Assembly: GCA_026770025.1 (NCBI GenBank)
Contig: JAMXDE010000024.1
Location: 558,001-622,000 of the forward strand
DNA length: 64,000 nt
Direction of reading: 5' to 3'
Origin: Craspedostauros australis
Taxonomy: Eukaryota > Bacillariophyta > Bacillariophyceae > Mastogloiales > Achnanthaceae
Under the pieces are notes generated by a model, which did not search any database, had not been told where the DNA came from, and saw only the letters and a program-made list of their open reading frames with translations. Position numbers and translations under genes: made by a program. How positions within the stretch are numbered: position 1 is the first letter of the stretch; the number at the start of each line of letters is the position of its first letter. Shown here one piece after another: positions 29,519-40,465 of the stretch.

Positions 29519-32500
29519 ATGAGCGAGGAAGAGGAATTGAAAGAGATCCCTCTGTCCAATCCGGCTATCAAGATAGAAGAAGGTGCGAGTGAGACTCCAC
29601 CACGACAAGAGAAGGAAGCAGCCGCGGCTACTGTCCTATCAGGCGCAGACGCAAGCGCAATCGACGAGACCGAAGAAGAACGGTCTGCAAGACTACATCG
29701 TAAGGAGAAGAGGATTCTCGAGGCGATCAAGCAAGAGGAGACTGGTGTGACGAAGAGCATTCGCACAGCCAAACAGGGTGGGAAAAGTGAGACACCACCA
29801 GGAGGAGAATTTGTGACGAAAACAATCTCCGCGCAACAACAGGCGAAAATCGAAGAATCGGCAACACAGAAACAGACGGAAATCAAGGGCGCGAGCGCAC
29901 CAACGACGAAACAACGAACCAACATGGCGACATCAGCCAACATGAACAAGCGACGCATCAAGGCGCCAATGTTCAGCGGTGAACAGGAAGACTACAGCGC
30001 ATGGGAGTCCCAAGCGAAGGCATACGCTCGTGCACAGAAGACGAGAGACGTGATGCTGGGCAAGACCAAGGTGCCAACAGTGAGCGAGACCGCGGCAGCC
30101 GCCGATGAAGACAAGGAAGCGATGGAGGAGATCTACGAGCTGGGATGCGACTGCTTCAGCGATCTGATCCTCATGATGGATGCAGAGAAAGGAAAAGGTA
30201 AGCAGGCCATCCAGTACATCAACCAATGCGTCTCCGACGACTACCCCGAAGGAGACGCACACGGAGCGTGGAACGTTCTCGCGGAGAAGTTCCGACCATC
30301 CGACGCAGTGACGAAGATCAAACTCAAGCGCCAATTCAACAACGAAAAGATAAAGAGAGACACGGACCCCGACATCTACATCACGCAACTCGAGAGTCTA
30401 CGATCGCGTCTCCACGATGTCAAGTACACGATCACGGACGAGGAGATGATCATGCAGATTCTCAGCACGGTGAGCGTGGAATACAAAACCCACGTCGTGA
30501 ACTTCCAACACCAACTCACGTTCAATCCGGAACTGGTTACCATCAACACGATCAAAGGAGTACTCCGCACTGCATACGCCACGCACAGAGGAGGCAAAGC
30601 ATACGTCGACGACTTCCAAGACAGCAACACAAAGAGCAACGACACCGGCTTCACAAGCACCGGTAACTTCAAGGGTACTTGTCACAACTGTGGCATGTAT
30701 GGCCATAGATCCGCCGATTGCCCAGAACGCAAGAAATCGAACAACGAGAAAAACAACAACAACAACAACAAAATGAACGGAAAGCGCAACAAGGGAAGCG
30801 GCTTCAAAGGCAAGTGCAACTACTGCGGCATCTTCGGACATCGTGAGGCGGAGTGCCGAAAGAAGAAGTTCAACGAAAGCAAGAAGAACAACGAACAAGC
30901 CAACGCGGCTACGGAAGGACACGACAAGAGTGGGCACGAGATGGTACTCTCAGCAAAGGACATGCCGCTCTGCATGTTGGTGTCCGACGACTACATCAAA
31001 GACTCCTTCTTCGATAACTTCGAATACGTCGGGAGTGACGACGAAGTGCAGGATGATGAGATCATCCCGGAGTGGCTCAGCGAGGAGCCAATCATCCACG
31101 AGGTGGATCCAAGACGCGAAGTGAGCTACGAATGCTGCTTCAACGCGCACGATCTGATCGGTTCATACGGCGACGAAGCTGAGATGGACGACGAGGCCAA
31201 CGATAGCGACATCGAAGAGGCCATGAGCGATGACGATGAGGCGGACCGCGGCGCGGCGCCTCCTCCCCCAGCGGCGGGAAACAACAGATCGGGCATCTTC
31301 GACGAGGATGACAGCGACGAATCCGAGGACGGCAATCATCCAGACGACAGCTTCAATCCAAACGAGCGTGTCGTCTACCCAGGGAACATCGACTTCCCAC
31401 CTATTGAGGATCCCAACAGCGTCGATTACCTCCTCCGTCACAGCACCATCCCGAATGCAACAGCAACAGCATTGATAATCCAAAAGCAGCTCATCTTTGA
31501 CGCCGTAATGGAAGCGGGGATGCGAGTGTTCCCAGGAACAACACGAGGAGCACTCATGCCAATATGGGTGAACATGATGGGATCCATCCTATCCGAGAAC
31601 TTCGAATCAATCGAAGAGATCCTTGTCAATGCGATCATCATCAACCGCATACTGGAAGCGAACAACTCGGAAACGATCCCAGAGACGGATCTGCATTACA
31701 TCCTTGGAGGATGCATGCGCGTGCTCTTACGAGAGCGATCACGCGTCCACCCATACGATCCAGCCACAGGATCTCATCGGAACAGTACGATTCCATCGGA
31801 CTACGCGCAACTACCCAATGACATGGACGATGAGGATCACCGCAATCCATACAACGAAGATGGAGTCCACAAAGACGACGATGACGGCAGCTTCAACGAC
31901 GAGATAGCTGCAGCAGCCGTGGAGCAGCTCCACGAGCTGAGCACCAGATACAAGGACAAGGTCAACAAGGACACCTGGCTCGCCGACAGCGGAGCTTCGT
32001 GTCACATCGTCAACTCGGACGCCGCTCTCTTCAACGTGCGGCACATCAAGTCCTTCGTCCAAGTGGGAGACAGCACGAAGCTGGATTCTCCCAAGATGGG
32101 ATCCATTCGCTTGAAGGTCAAGCAGCGAGACAACACTGGCCACATCATCCGGCTCGATGACGTGAAGTACACACCGAAAATGGCGGTGAACCTTTTCTCC
32201 ACGAACAAGGCTCTGTACAACGGTTACCAGCTTGGTAACAACGGCATTCTGATGGACATCATCAACGGATCCGGAACGAAGATCGTGTTCGATCGAGTCT
32301 TCCCTACATCCAACGGATTCATCACGGGAGTGCAGATGCATCCCATCATGCCGACAGACGACGACAAGGCTTGCACAGCCATCGTCAAGAATTCATCCAA
32401 GGAGATCAGCGCGGTGAACCTGCACCGAATGCTCGGCCACGCGCCACTCGAGACCATGAAGCGGACGGCCGCTCAGTATGGATGGAAGATCATCGGCGAG

Positions 32501-35500
32501 ATGCCGGTATGTCGCGACTGCGCGGTCGCGAACGCAAGAGTGAAGAATATTCCGAAGGCAACCATTCCAAGAGCAACTCGCCGTGGCGAACGGCTCTTCA
32601 TTGACATTAGTTACACTAAACACATAAGCTTCGGAGATAAACGCTACTGGACCCTGATCGTGGACGACTGCACGGATCACTGCTGGAGTTTCTTTCTCAA
32701 GAACAAAAGTGATCAACCAGGATACATCAAACGATTCGTTCAAACGATCAAGTCACAGACTGGTGACCAACAGATCATCTTCCGAGGTGACAACAGCGGA
32801 GAGAACAAATCCACGCAGGATATTCTCATCGATGCAGGACTCAACGTGAAATTCGAATACACGGCATCGAACACGCCGCAACAGAACGGCAGAGTGGAAC
32901 GCAAGTTCGCGTACCTCTACACCAAGATCCGCTCCATGCTCAACGGAGCACAGCTCGACGAAGAGTATAGGCATGGCCTGTGGGCAGCGGCTGCTAGCAC
33001 TGCCACCGCCATCGCCAACATCACCGTAGCGAAGAACCAGAAGGAGTCACCACATCGACAATTCTTCGGCAACGATCCACCATATGCGGATGCACTCCGC
33101 ACGTTTGGAGAGGTGGGTGTTGTGAAGACTACCTACGGCGGGATTACCGCCAAACTCAAGAATAGAGGAGAAGAGATGGTGTTCATCGGATATGCACACC
33201 AACATGCATCAGGGGTCTACAACATGTACAGACCATCGACCAAGTCACTCATCTGTTCACGGGACATCAAGTGGCTCAACCAATCATACGGACAGTTCCG
33301 TGGCTGGGCACCAGCACCGAACATATCCAACGAAACAGGAACAACGGACGCAGATGGCTTCACAACCATCGGACGGAAGGGAGCAACGCCAAGAACGGTA
33401 ACGCGTCAAACATCGGAAGCGAAGAGAGTATCTTTCGCTGACAGCAACAGGTACTACATCCTATCAGACAGCGATGATGAGGATAATGAGGACGACGGAG
33501 TAGTGACTCAAGCAATCCGAAATAACGAGGAGGATCGGAGCGAATCCAATCATGAGGATGATGAGATCCTACCATCCGGCGACGAAGCCGACGATGACAC
33601 AGGTGTCACCCCTCCGAATACACCAGCGAGGTCTACACATGACACACCATCCAGACCTCCACCGAGCAAACCAAGCAAGCGTGACATGGCTAGAAAGGAG
33701 AGGATCCGACGTCACGAATCACGAGGCAGGAAGGGAGAAACTAATCCCAAGTCAACTGCAGGGAAAAGTATTCCCAGAGCTCTGCGTGAGCTCGCAGACT
33801 TCAACGAACGAGGTCGAAAGGAACAAGGCTATGAAAGCGATCCATCATCCAATGAGGCGAGTGACGAACTCAGCGACGAGATGATCGACGATTCCAATAA
33901 CGAAACTACAGATGACGAAGAAATCGAAGACGAAGATGAAGAGATCGAGATCACTCACCATAGCACAACTGGATTATACGGGATGAATGCAATCATTACC
34001 GAGAGACCAGCGATCGACATCGGATTGTCGATGCAGGACGAGAACAAGGAACCAGAGAAGCACATCGAACCTACAACGTTCGACGGAGCTTTCAATCACC
34101 CAGATCCTATCCATCGAAAGGGATATCGAGCAGCCATCAAGAAGGAGTTCGACTCCATGGATACACGCAAGGTGTACAGCAAGATCAAACGAGACGCCAT
34201 CCCACGCGGCCGCAGATGCTGCAAGTGCAAATGGGTCTTCAAGCTGAAGCGTGATGGCACACATCGAGCACGGCTCGTTGCATGTGGCTATTCACAAGTC
34301 GCAGGAGTAGACTTCCAAGAGCATTACTCACCCGTCATCCATGACGTGACCTATCGGGTCATGATGGTGATCATGCTAATCAAGAAAATGGACTGCGCAC
34401 TCGTCGATGTCGTAACAGCATTCCTACATGGAGACCTCGACGAGGAGATCTACATGAACTGTCCCAACGGGATGGATCATCAACCAGACGAAGCCCTGAC
34501 CCTACACAAGCCAATCTACGGACTTGTGCAGAGCGCCAGGCAATGGTTCAAGATGTTGGTATCGACCCTCAAAAATATCAACTTCGAACAGAGCGCAACA
34601 GACCCATGCCTGTTCTACAGGAAGACGAACGAAGGAAGCATGATCGTGGCCATCTACGTGGACGATTGCTTCTGTTGTGGAGACTCCAAGGCACTGGAGA
34701 CATTCCTGAAGGACATCCAAGGTAGCAAGTTCAAGGTGACAATCGAGCGCGGACTCGGAGACTACCTCAGCTGCAACATCAAACTGAACCATGACAAGAC
34801 TAGAGCGACATTGCGTCAACCACATCTCATCCGACACCTCATCAAAGAGTTCGGAACCAAGGTTGAGAAGATGCAACGCTATGGGACACCGGGAACCCCG
34901 GGCCAAATCATCGTACGACCATCCGAAGATAACGGACTGCAGAAGGTCGGACCGGAAGAACATGCCGAATACCGCCGAGGCGTCGGTATGCTACTCTTCC
35001 TCATCAAGCACTCGCAACCAGATATCGCGAACCCTGTGAGGGAACTCTCCAAGGTATTGATCGGGCCCACCAAGGCCGCAATGAAGGAGATGTATCGGAT
35101 CATCAAATACGTGATCAATACACAACACTACAGATTGAAGATCCATCCAGCGCGTCCAGACGACGACGGCTGGGACATGGAGCTCTTCTGCGATAGCGAA
35201 TATGCAGGAGACAAGAACACAAGAATCAGCGTAGGAGGGTTCATCCTATACCTGTGCAAGGTACCAATCCTTTGGCGATCCAAAGTACAGAAGGCCGTCA
35301 CACTCAGCTCATCCGAAGCAGAATACGTTGCCCTTTCCGAAGCGGCAAAGGAGATCTTCTTCGTTGTGCAGCTACTCGAAAGTGTGGGCGTCCCAGTGAA
35401 GACACCGATCAAGGTCCGCGTGGACAACATCGAAGCAATCTTCATCGCCAAGAACCCATCAACATCCCAACAATCGCGGCACATCGACGTGCGCCATCAC

Positions 35501-35653
35501 TACGTGAGGAACATGGTAATCAACAAAACCATCGAAATCATTTTTGTCAAATCCGAGCAGAACACAAGCGACGGATTCACCAAGAACATCAAGGCTGACT
35601 TACAACGTGAACACGAGAAGTCGTACCTTGACACATCGAGAACATTCGAATGA
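29519..35653 (+). CDS. Copia gag-pol polyprotein, element 1
   Basis: A single intact frame encodes 2044 aa. Gag is followed by two CCHC zinc knuckles (CHNCGMYGHRSADC and CNYCGIFGHREAEC) near residues 390-450. An acidic region and an uncharacterised helical domain lie at about 30950-31900. The aspartic protease follows (WLADSGASCH, near residue 820), then the integrase with its His-His-Cys-Cys zinc domain (HRMLGH...CRDC) and D,D-35-E core ending in QQNGRVERK. A long acidic linker leads to the reverse transcriptase (KWVFKLKRDG, YVDDC near residue 1712) and RNase H (SDSEYAGD, LSSSEAEYVAL). This order (integrase before reverse transcriptase) defines Copia. The acidic, Asp/Glu-rich spacers are long for the family. 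All catalytic motifs are present and no stop interrupts the frame, so the element may be competent. Confidence 0.95.
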   Translation: MSEEEELKEIPLSNPAIKIEEGASETPPRQEKEAAAATVLSGADASAIDETEEERSARLHRKEKRILEAIKQEETGVTKSIRTAKQGGKSETPPGGEFVTKTISAQQQAKIEESATQKQTEIKGASAPTTKQRTNMATSANMNKRRIKAPMFSGEQEDYSAWESQAKAYARAQKTRDVMLGKTKVPTVSETAAAADEDKEAMEEIYELGCDCFSDLILMMDAEKGKGKQAIQYINQCVSDDYPEGDAHGAWNVLAEKFRPSDAVTKIKLKRQFNNEKIKRDTDPDIYITQLESLRSRLHDVKYTITDEEMIMQILSTVSVEYKTHVVNFQHQLTFNPELVTINTIKGVLRTAYATHRGGKAYVDDFQDSNTKSNDTGFTSTGNFKGTCHNCGMYGHRSADCPERKKSNNEKNNNNNNKMNGKRNKGSGFKGKCNYCGIFGHREAECRKKKFNESKKNNEQANAATEGHDKSGHEMVLSAKDMPLCMLVSDDYIKDSFFDNFEYVGSDDEVQDDEIIPEWLSEEPIIHEVDPRREVSYECCFNAHDLIGSYGDEAEMDDEANDSDIEEAMSDDDEADRGAAPPPPAAGNNRSGIFDEDDSDESEDGNHPDDSFNPNERVVYPGNIDFPPIEDPNSVDYLLRHSTIPNATATALIIQKQLIFDAVMEAGMRVFPGTTRGALMPIWVNMMGSILSENFESIEEILVNAIIINRILEANNSETIPETDLHYILGGCMRVLLRERSRVHPYDPATGSHRNSTIPSDYAQLPNDMDDEDHRNPYNEDGVHKDDDDGSFNDEIAAAAVEQLHELSTRYKDKVNKDTWLADSGASCHIVNSDAALFNVRHIKSFVQVGDSTKLDSPKMGSIRLKVKQRDNTGHIIRLDDVKYTPKMAVNLFSTNKALYNGYQLGNNGILMDIINGSGTKIVFDRVFPTSNGFITGVQMHPIMPTDDDKACTAIVKNSSKEISAVNLHRMLGHAPLETMKRTAAQYGWKIIGEMPVCRDCAVANARVKNIPKATIPRATRRGERLFIDISYTKHISFGDKRYWTLIVDDCTDHCWSFFLKNKSDQPGYIKRFVQTIKSQTGDQQIIFRGDNSGENKSTQDILIDAGLNVKFEYTASNTPQQNGRVERKFAYLYTKIRSMLNGAQLDEEYRHGLWAAAASTATAIANITVAKNQKESPHRQFFGNDPPYADALRTFGEVGVVKTTYGGITAKLKNRGEEMVFIGYAHQHASGVYNMYRPSTKSLICSRDIKWLNQSYGQFRGWAPAPNISNETGTTDADGFTTIGRKGATPRTVTRQTSEAKRVSFADSNRYYILSDSDDEDNEDDGVVTQAIRNNEEDRSESNHEDDEILPSGDEADDDTGVTPPNTPARSTHDTPSRPPPSKPSKRDMARKERIRRHESRGRKGETNPKSTAGKSIPRALRELADFNERGRKEQGYESDPSSNEASDELSDEMIDDSNNETTDDEEIEDEDEEIEITHHSTTGLYGMNAIITERPAIDIGLSMQDENKEPEKHIEPTTFDGAFNHPDPIHRKGYRAAIKKEFDSMDTRKVYSKIKRDAIPRGRRCCKCKWVFKLKRDGTHRARLVACGYSQVAGVDFQEHYSPVIHDVTYRVMMVIMLIKKMDCALVDVVTAFLHGDLDEEIYMNCPNGMDHQPDEALTLHKPIYGLVQSARQWFKMLVSTLKNINFEQSATDPCLFYRKTNEGSMIVAIYVDDCFCCGDSKALETFLKDIQGSKFKVTIERGLGDYLSCNIKLNHDKTRATLRQPHLIRHLIKEFGTKVEKMQRYGTPGTPGQIIVRPSEDNGLQKVGPEEHAEYRRGVGMLLFLIKHSQPDIANPVRELSKVLIGPTKAAMKEMYRIIKYVINTQHYRLKIHPARPDDDGWDMELFCDSEYAGDKNTRISVGGFILYLCKVPILWRSKVQKAVTLSSSEAEYVALSEAAKEIFFVVQLLESVGVPVKTPIKVRVDNIEAIFIAKNPSTSQQSRHIDVRHHYVRNMVINKTIEIIFVKSEQNTSDGFTKNIKADLQREHEKSYLDTSRTFE

Positions 35654-35673
35654 CCGAATGCACACAGGAAGGG

Positions 35674-36469
35674 TGTCGAGATGTACATGTGAGTATATGT
35701 CAAGATGTACTTGTATATGTGCATCGTTCACCCGCTATTCTCTCATACGCACTTGGACGGTATAACTACACTCGTGTCGATAGTATGCTGTGATTCGTCA
35801 GAATTACAGAGGAAATGGAACACACGAAAAGGGGCAAGATTTCTGGAGGAAATTTGCAAATAACGATTTCTGGGAGAATCAGAATATCGTCCGTCCATGC
35901 ATCAATGGTACCAAGAGAATCTCGAGGTACTTCCCAACTAAACCTCAGATGACGATATCATCTGACAGACTACTGCATTACCAATGGAACGTGACATCTG
36001 GAGAACAGAAGGACGCCTACTGACGTCGACAGGATGTCAACATGTCACCACGTCGACAGCTGTCTCCAAGTCAGAGCAGGAGGCGAAGATACAATGACCC
36101 ATGAAGATCATGGATACTGAAGGTGAACTTCAAATGGTAAGTACTCATGGAGTAGAAGCCAGTACTGAATGAACGGAGTGTCGAATGCGGAGCACGCATC
36201 AAACACGGAGTATCGTGTAGCATGAGCACATGATGTTGAGAGAGAGAGAGAGAGAGAGAATACAGAGAGGAGCGAGAGAGGATCTCGCGTACCGACTCAT
36301 AGTCGGAGACTGAATCTACGAAACAGATTGAAGCGCCGAGAGCATCGGGCAAGAAAACGGCGTACACCGAGAGCATCGGAGTAGCCAAGTAATGAAATAG
36401 CAAACAGACGACTATCAACCAACACCATCTTCCACAATCGTAGGTTACCGTGAGCGGAACTTGCCAACA
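35674..36469 (+). repeat. 3' LTR of element 1
   Basis: 796 bp, preceded by the polypurine tract AGGAAGGG, and nearly identical to the 5' LTR. Confidence 0.9.
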
Positions 36470-36835
36470 GTCGACGTCAGTAGGCGTCCTTCTGCTCTCC
36501 AGATGTCACGTTCCATTGGTGATGCAGTGCTCTGTCAGATGGTATCGTCATCTCAGGTTTAGTTGGGAAGTACCTCGAGATTCGCTTGGTACCATACGTT
36601 TCCATTGATGGATGGACGGACGATGTTTCTAATTCTCTCAGAAATCGTCGATTGCAAATTTCCTCCAGAAATTTTGCTCATTTCCGTGTGTTCCATTTCC
36701 TCTGTAATTCTGACGAATCACAGCATACTATTGACACGAATGTAGTTGTACCGTCCAAGTGCGTATGAGAGAATAACAGGTGAACGATGCACATACACGT
36801 ACATCTCGACATATGCTCACATGTACGTCTCGACG
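36470..36835 (-). repeat. LTR fragment of the old minus-strand Copia copy, right part
   Basis: This continues the LTR interrupted at 28636. It is the reverse complement of the first part of the element-1 LTR and ends at 36835, next to the complementary polypurine tract (CCCTTCCTG). With 28205-28636 it formed the 3' LTR of an older, diverged copy. Confidence 0.85.
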
Positions 36836-37260
36836 CCCTTCCTGTGTGCATTCGGTCATTCGAATGTTCTTGATGTGTCAAGGTACAACTTCTCATGTTC
36901 ACGTTGTAAGTCAGCCTTGATGTTCTTGGTGAATCCATCGCTTGTGTTCTGCTTGGATTTGACGAAAATGATTTCGATGGTTTTGTTGATTACCATGTTC
37001 CTCACATAGTGATGGCGCACGTCGATGTGCCACGATCGCTGTGATGTTGATGGGTTCTTGGCGATGAAGATCGCTTCGATGTTGTCCACACGGACCTTGA
37101 TCGGTGTCTTCACTGGGACGCCCACACTTTCGAGTAGCTGCATGACGAAGAAGATTTCCTTTGCCGCTTCGGAAAGGGCGATGTATTCTGTTTTGGATGA
37201 GCTGAGTGTGACAGCCTTCTGTGGCTTGGATCGCCAAAGGATTGGTACCTTGCACAGGTA
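36836..37260 (-). pseudogene. Copia pol C-terminus (RNase H), old copy
   Basis: The minus strand encodes the RNase H end of element-1-like pol (LLESVGVPVKTPIKVRV, HIDVRHHYVRNMVINK) in near-collinear order with 35230-35653. It is cut at 37260 by the piggyBac-like insertion and continues at 40466. Confidence 0.85.
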
Positions 37261-37389
37261 TCCCTTAATGGACCAGCCATAAAGGATCTGTCAGATCCAT
37301 TATAAAGCCTCCGTGTTAAATTTCTACGACTTTTTCCTACCATGCCCTACGTATGAAAACTAGTTCTGTACCTGTCTCTAAACTGGATT

Positions 37390-39888
37390 TTAGACTGTAA
37401 TGGTCAGTTCACTTTCGTCGGAGTTGATTGTACTCTCATCATCCTTCCCATGAAATACATTCCAGTGCAGCTTACAGACATGGATTCCACACACACTGCA
37501 CATCCTTCTGACTCTGCTTGGTTCATGTGCTGGCCTGCCTTCGAGCTTTGCTTTTGCTTTAAGGTAAGAACAGTATCTGCAAGTCTTCTGGCTTCCGTCC
37601 CTGCTGATGATCTCCTTGTGATCTTCGAATCTCCCCTCCAACCTCGATCTGGGCAGCTTTGGAGAGCAGGGGCTCATCCGACTCCTTGTTCGAATGGTGT
37701 GTGGGACTCTCTGGTGGCTTGCCCTTGTTGCCATCAAATCTGCTTCATTCCCTTTGCGGACCAGAGCCTCAATCATCTCGATCATGAATGCCTTGCTCCC
37801 CAATCGATCTTGCTCTCTTGCCAGGTGATTGAATGCAATCCAAGTATTGACGCGCATGATGTCGAACAAGTGGAACATGAGGGGCATCCATACTCTCCGA
37901 GCCCTCAAGTCAGGGCGATAGTATGCGATGAGTTGGTCGCATTTGTCAACTCCAAGCATCCAATGATTGTAGTCGTCAATCATCTTCGGGATTCGGATGT
38001 GAGCAGAGTACTTGCTCCCCCAGACCATCTCCAAGTGCCCTGCATTCACCTTGTTCTTTCTTGGCTTGTGGCGATTGGAAAGTACCGACTCGTTCCCATG
38101 GTGCACCGTACTGACCATCAACACCACATTGTTGTCAATCCACCTGGCCACCACGTACTGATTGTTCTCAATCCAGACATAGAGTGAGTTGAAGCGCATG
38201 TCCTCAACTTCCTTCACCTCTGTGCTGGGGAATCCATTCCTCCTCCTTGCAGTGCCAACAACTCCGATGCCCATCTCTCTTGACTTCGCCATGACTGTCT
38301 TGGTTGTGAAGAGGTTGTCCATTGCAACGACATGGTGATTTGTTGGGTCCAATGTCTTCATGAGCTCCTCCACAGTGTTGTTGATTTTTGTTGTTGTGTC
38401 CAGACGTCCTGCAGGCAGTACATGATATCCAAATCCAGTCTTCGAGCAGCACAGAGCATAGAATTTGTACCCCTCTTTGATGGGTTTCTGCTTCATCCAA
38501 GTGGTCTGCCTGGACCTGCCCTTGAATCTCACCATCATCTCATTGATTGCACAGGCAAAGCCTGGCTTGATGCAGATACTCTTTGACACCTGGTTGACGT
38601 GGTCAAGCAGTGGTTGGATCTTGTGATACCAGCTTCTGTTGGTGTCAACAATTGGTGTAGGAGGAGTGGGGGGCTGTGTGTGCAGGGTTTGGTTGCTGCC
38701 TGTGCATGTGGAGCAGCTCAAAGTTGCAGACCGACTTGAGGGAGAGCAGCTGCTGGCCGTTGCACTCATGATAGATTCATATCGGCTCTGGATGAGATCG
38801 TCTTCGCTGTCACTGATATCCTCATCTTCCGAGTCAGTGGCATTGGTTGTATCAGAAGCAACTGCATTCCTCACAGCTGAGAAGTGAATGTGGTTCCACA
38901 CAACTTCATATCTTGCTCGTGTCATGTACTTTGTGAGCAGGTGGGATGGTACACCAATGGACGGGGCGCGCCAATAATCCCGCTTGGCTGGTGCCTTGAA
39001 GACTCCCATGTAGTAGTAGATTGCAAGGAAGAGGTAGATCTCCTTCACTGAAACGAAGCTGGCCGTGGATCCACTGTTGAAGATATGGTTGTTGGTGTGG
39101 ACTTGAATGGACTTGATGAGTTGCCGTGAGAAGTAAACCTCCAGGATGGTATCAACTGATGGGTTGAAACCTCCAACTGACCGGAAGAGTGGCTTGTGCA
39201 AACTGATGGGGAGTGGTGCATAGGCAACATTGTTGTCGGCTCCATGCACAGGAATGGCTGTGCCGTCCACAGCGGTTGCTCCATCAGGAGCCATGGCAAC
39301 ACCAGTCAAAGTGGTGCGGTCTGCATTCATTGCTCCATTGTTGCTGGCCGTGCCATCATTGCTGGCCATTGCTCCATTGTTGCTGGCCGTGCCATCATTG
39401 CTGCTGGCCGTGCCATCATTGCTGGCCGTGCCATTGTTGCTGGCCGTGCCATTGTTGCTGGCCGTGCCATTGTTGCTGGCCGTGCCATCATTGCTGGCCA
39501 TGCCATCGTTGCTGTTGTTGGTTGCAATCGGGCCACTCCTCTTGTTTTTTCTTCCCCACCTCAATGCAAGTTTGCGTTTGAGGCGCTCGATAATGCGACT
39601 GCTGCGCCTGTTGCTTTCGAGTATGCTTGCAGTGCTGCTGGCAGTGGTGGTACCAGCCACGCTGATGCAGGCACTGTTGCCATTGCATACTCCCTTGCTG
39701 CTTGCGGTTGGTGCTCCTGCGGAACAGTCTCCCGTCACTCCATTGGTAGCATGAAGGGATTTTTTCCGATTGCTGTTGAGGAATACCACGAAGGGTTTGG
39801 CGCAATTGTAGCTTGCCGCGCCATTGGAAGAAGGCTTGGATACTTTGGCACGCTTGGATGTGGGAGAAGCCGGAGATGATGCAGGCAT
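37390..39888 (-). CDS. PiggyBac-type transposase (DDE_Tnp_1_7)
   Basis: This is an 832-aa frame from the first ATG (39888); the frame is open further upstream, but from a TTG. The N-terminus has basic, NLS-like KRAKVSK and a tandem ASNDGT/ASNNGT repeat. The transposase core includes MVRFKGRSRQTTWMKQKP, GYKFYALCCSKTGF, VVAMDNLFTT (second Asp) and MLGVDKCDQLIAYY (late Asp), all typical of PF13843. The first catalytic position, normally in an IDE motif, reads AINEMM: Asp is Asn (codon AAT). The C-terminus is a cysteine-rich zinc ribbon (CRYCSYLK...CSVCGIHVCKLHW). Because of the Asp-to-Asn change the protein may be catalytically dead despite its intact frame. No intron is needed. Confidence 0.9.
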   Translation of the reverse strand: MPASSPASPTSKRAKVSKPSSNGAASYNCAKPFVVFLNSNRKKSLHATNGVTGDCSAGAPTASSKGVCNGNSACISVAGTTTASSTASILESNRRSSRIIERLKRKLALRWGRKNKRSGPIATNNSNDGMASNDGTASNNGTASNNGTASNNGTASNDGTASSNDGTASNNGAMASNDGTASNNGAMNADRTTLTGVAMAPDGATAVDGTAIPVHGADNNVAYAPLPISLHKPLFRSVGGFNPSVDTILEVYFSRQLIKSIQVHTNNHIFNSGSTASFVSVKEIYLFLAIYYYMGVFKAPAKRDYWRAPSIGVPSHLLTKYMTRARYEVVWNHIHFSAVRNAVASDTTNATDSEDEDISDSEDDLIQSRYESIMSATASSCSPSSRSATLSCSTCTGSNQTLHTQPPTPPTPIVDTNRSWYHKIQPLLDHVNQVSKSICIKPGFACAINEMMVRFKGRSRQTTWMKQKPIKEGYKFYALCCSKTGFGYHVLPAGRLDTTTKINNTVEELMKTLDPTNHHVVAMDNLFTTKTVMAKSREMGIGVVGTARRRNGFPSTEVKEVEDMRFNSLYVWIENNQYVVARWIDNNVVLMVSTVHHGNESVLSNRHKPRKNKVNAGHLEMVWGSKYSAHIRIPKMIDDYNHWMLGVDKCDQLIAYYRPDLRARRVWMPLMFHLFDIMRVNTWIAFNHLAREQDRLGSKAFMIEMIEALVRKGNEADLMATRASHQRVPHTIRTRSRMSPCSPKLPRSRLEGRFEDHKEIISRDGSQKTCRYCSYLKAKAKLEGRPAHEPSRVRRMCSVCGIHVCKLHWNVFHGKDDESTINSDESELTITV
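39331..39515 (-). repeat. 18-bp tandem repeat inside the transposase gene
   Basis: About ten near-identical 18-bp units encode the hexapeptide ASNNGT or ASNDGT in the low-complexity N-terminus of the transposase. Unit differences are mainly an A/G change (AAT/GAT) giving N or D. Confidence 0.85.
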
Positions 39889-40465
39889 GGCCGCGGGTGC
39901 ATGCGATTGGCTGTGTTTGTGTTGTGATGGGCGATCGATGATGTGGAATGGTTGGAATTGCGATTGCGATTTTGTGATCACCAATCGCGATGATCTCTTC
40001 GACGGTGCGAAGAAACAATCAAAGAGATTGCGTGCAACGAAGAATGATCCATGAGCGATGAGCCACAGAGATCATCAGCGAAGCAATGTGTTGGCAGGTA
40101 TTCATGGAGCTGTATGAACACGCATGCCAAGTGATGCATGTGAAAACGGCGATCGAGTTGAGAGATGTGAGCACCGAAAAAATCATTGATGTGTCGCGAA
40201 AATCAGCGATGATGGCCTCGCTGATGAGTTTTCCCATCAGTCCCGTCGCCGAAAAAACGATTCACGAGTACTTCGGAGGACGATGGCGACCCGACCGCAG
40301 TAAGAAGACCCCTGATTCAGGAAGATCAGAAGAAGCGCCAACTCCCAAGGATTCCGTTGGTACAAGAAAAGTGGAGGGGTACATGTAAAAGTTGCGGTCA
40401 AAAACGGAATGGGGTGAGAATGAAATTTATATTGGATCGAAGTAATCCCCTAGGTCATGAAGGGA

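Larger units (their letters stand above)
28637..36469 (+). mobile_element. Full-length Copia LTR retrotransposon, element 1
   Basis: The element is 7.8 kb with LTRs of 800 and 796 bp starting TGTCGAG and ending CCAACA, a purine-rich tract just before the 3' LTR, and one gag-pol frame. It is flanked by the 6-bp direct repeat GTCGAC (28631-28636 and 36470-36475). It sits inside an older LTR of its own family in opposite orientation. The two LTRs differ by only a few substitutions and the GA-repeat length, so insertion was recent. Confidence 0.93.
37261..40465 (-). mobile_element. PiggyBac-like DNA transposon
   Basis: A 3.2-kb insertion splits an RNase H reading frame: GGTA|TCCCTT on the left and AAGGGA|TAGG on the right, where the intact sequence in element 1 reads GGTATAGG on that strand. 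The ends share imperfect inverted repeats (TCCCTTAATGGACC and TCCCTTCATGACC). The duplicated target is TA (or AT, depending on the register), not the TTAA expected of piggyBac. It contains one long transposase gene on the minus strand. Confidence 0.85.

Noticed and set aside
39213-39879. Plus-strand frames rich in Cys/Trp/His or Leu opposite the transposase N-terminus
   Set aside because: They are antisense translations of the 18-bp repeat array.
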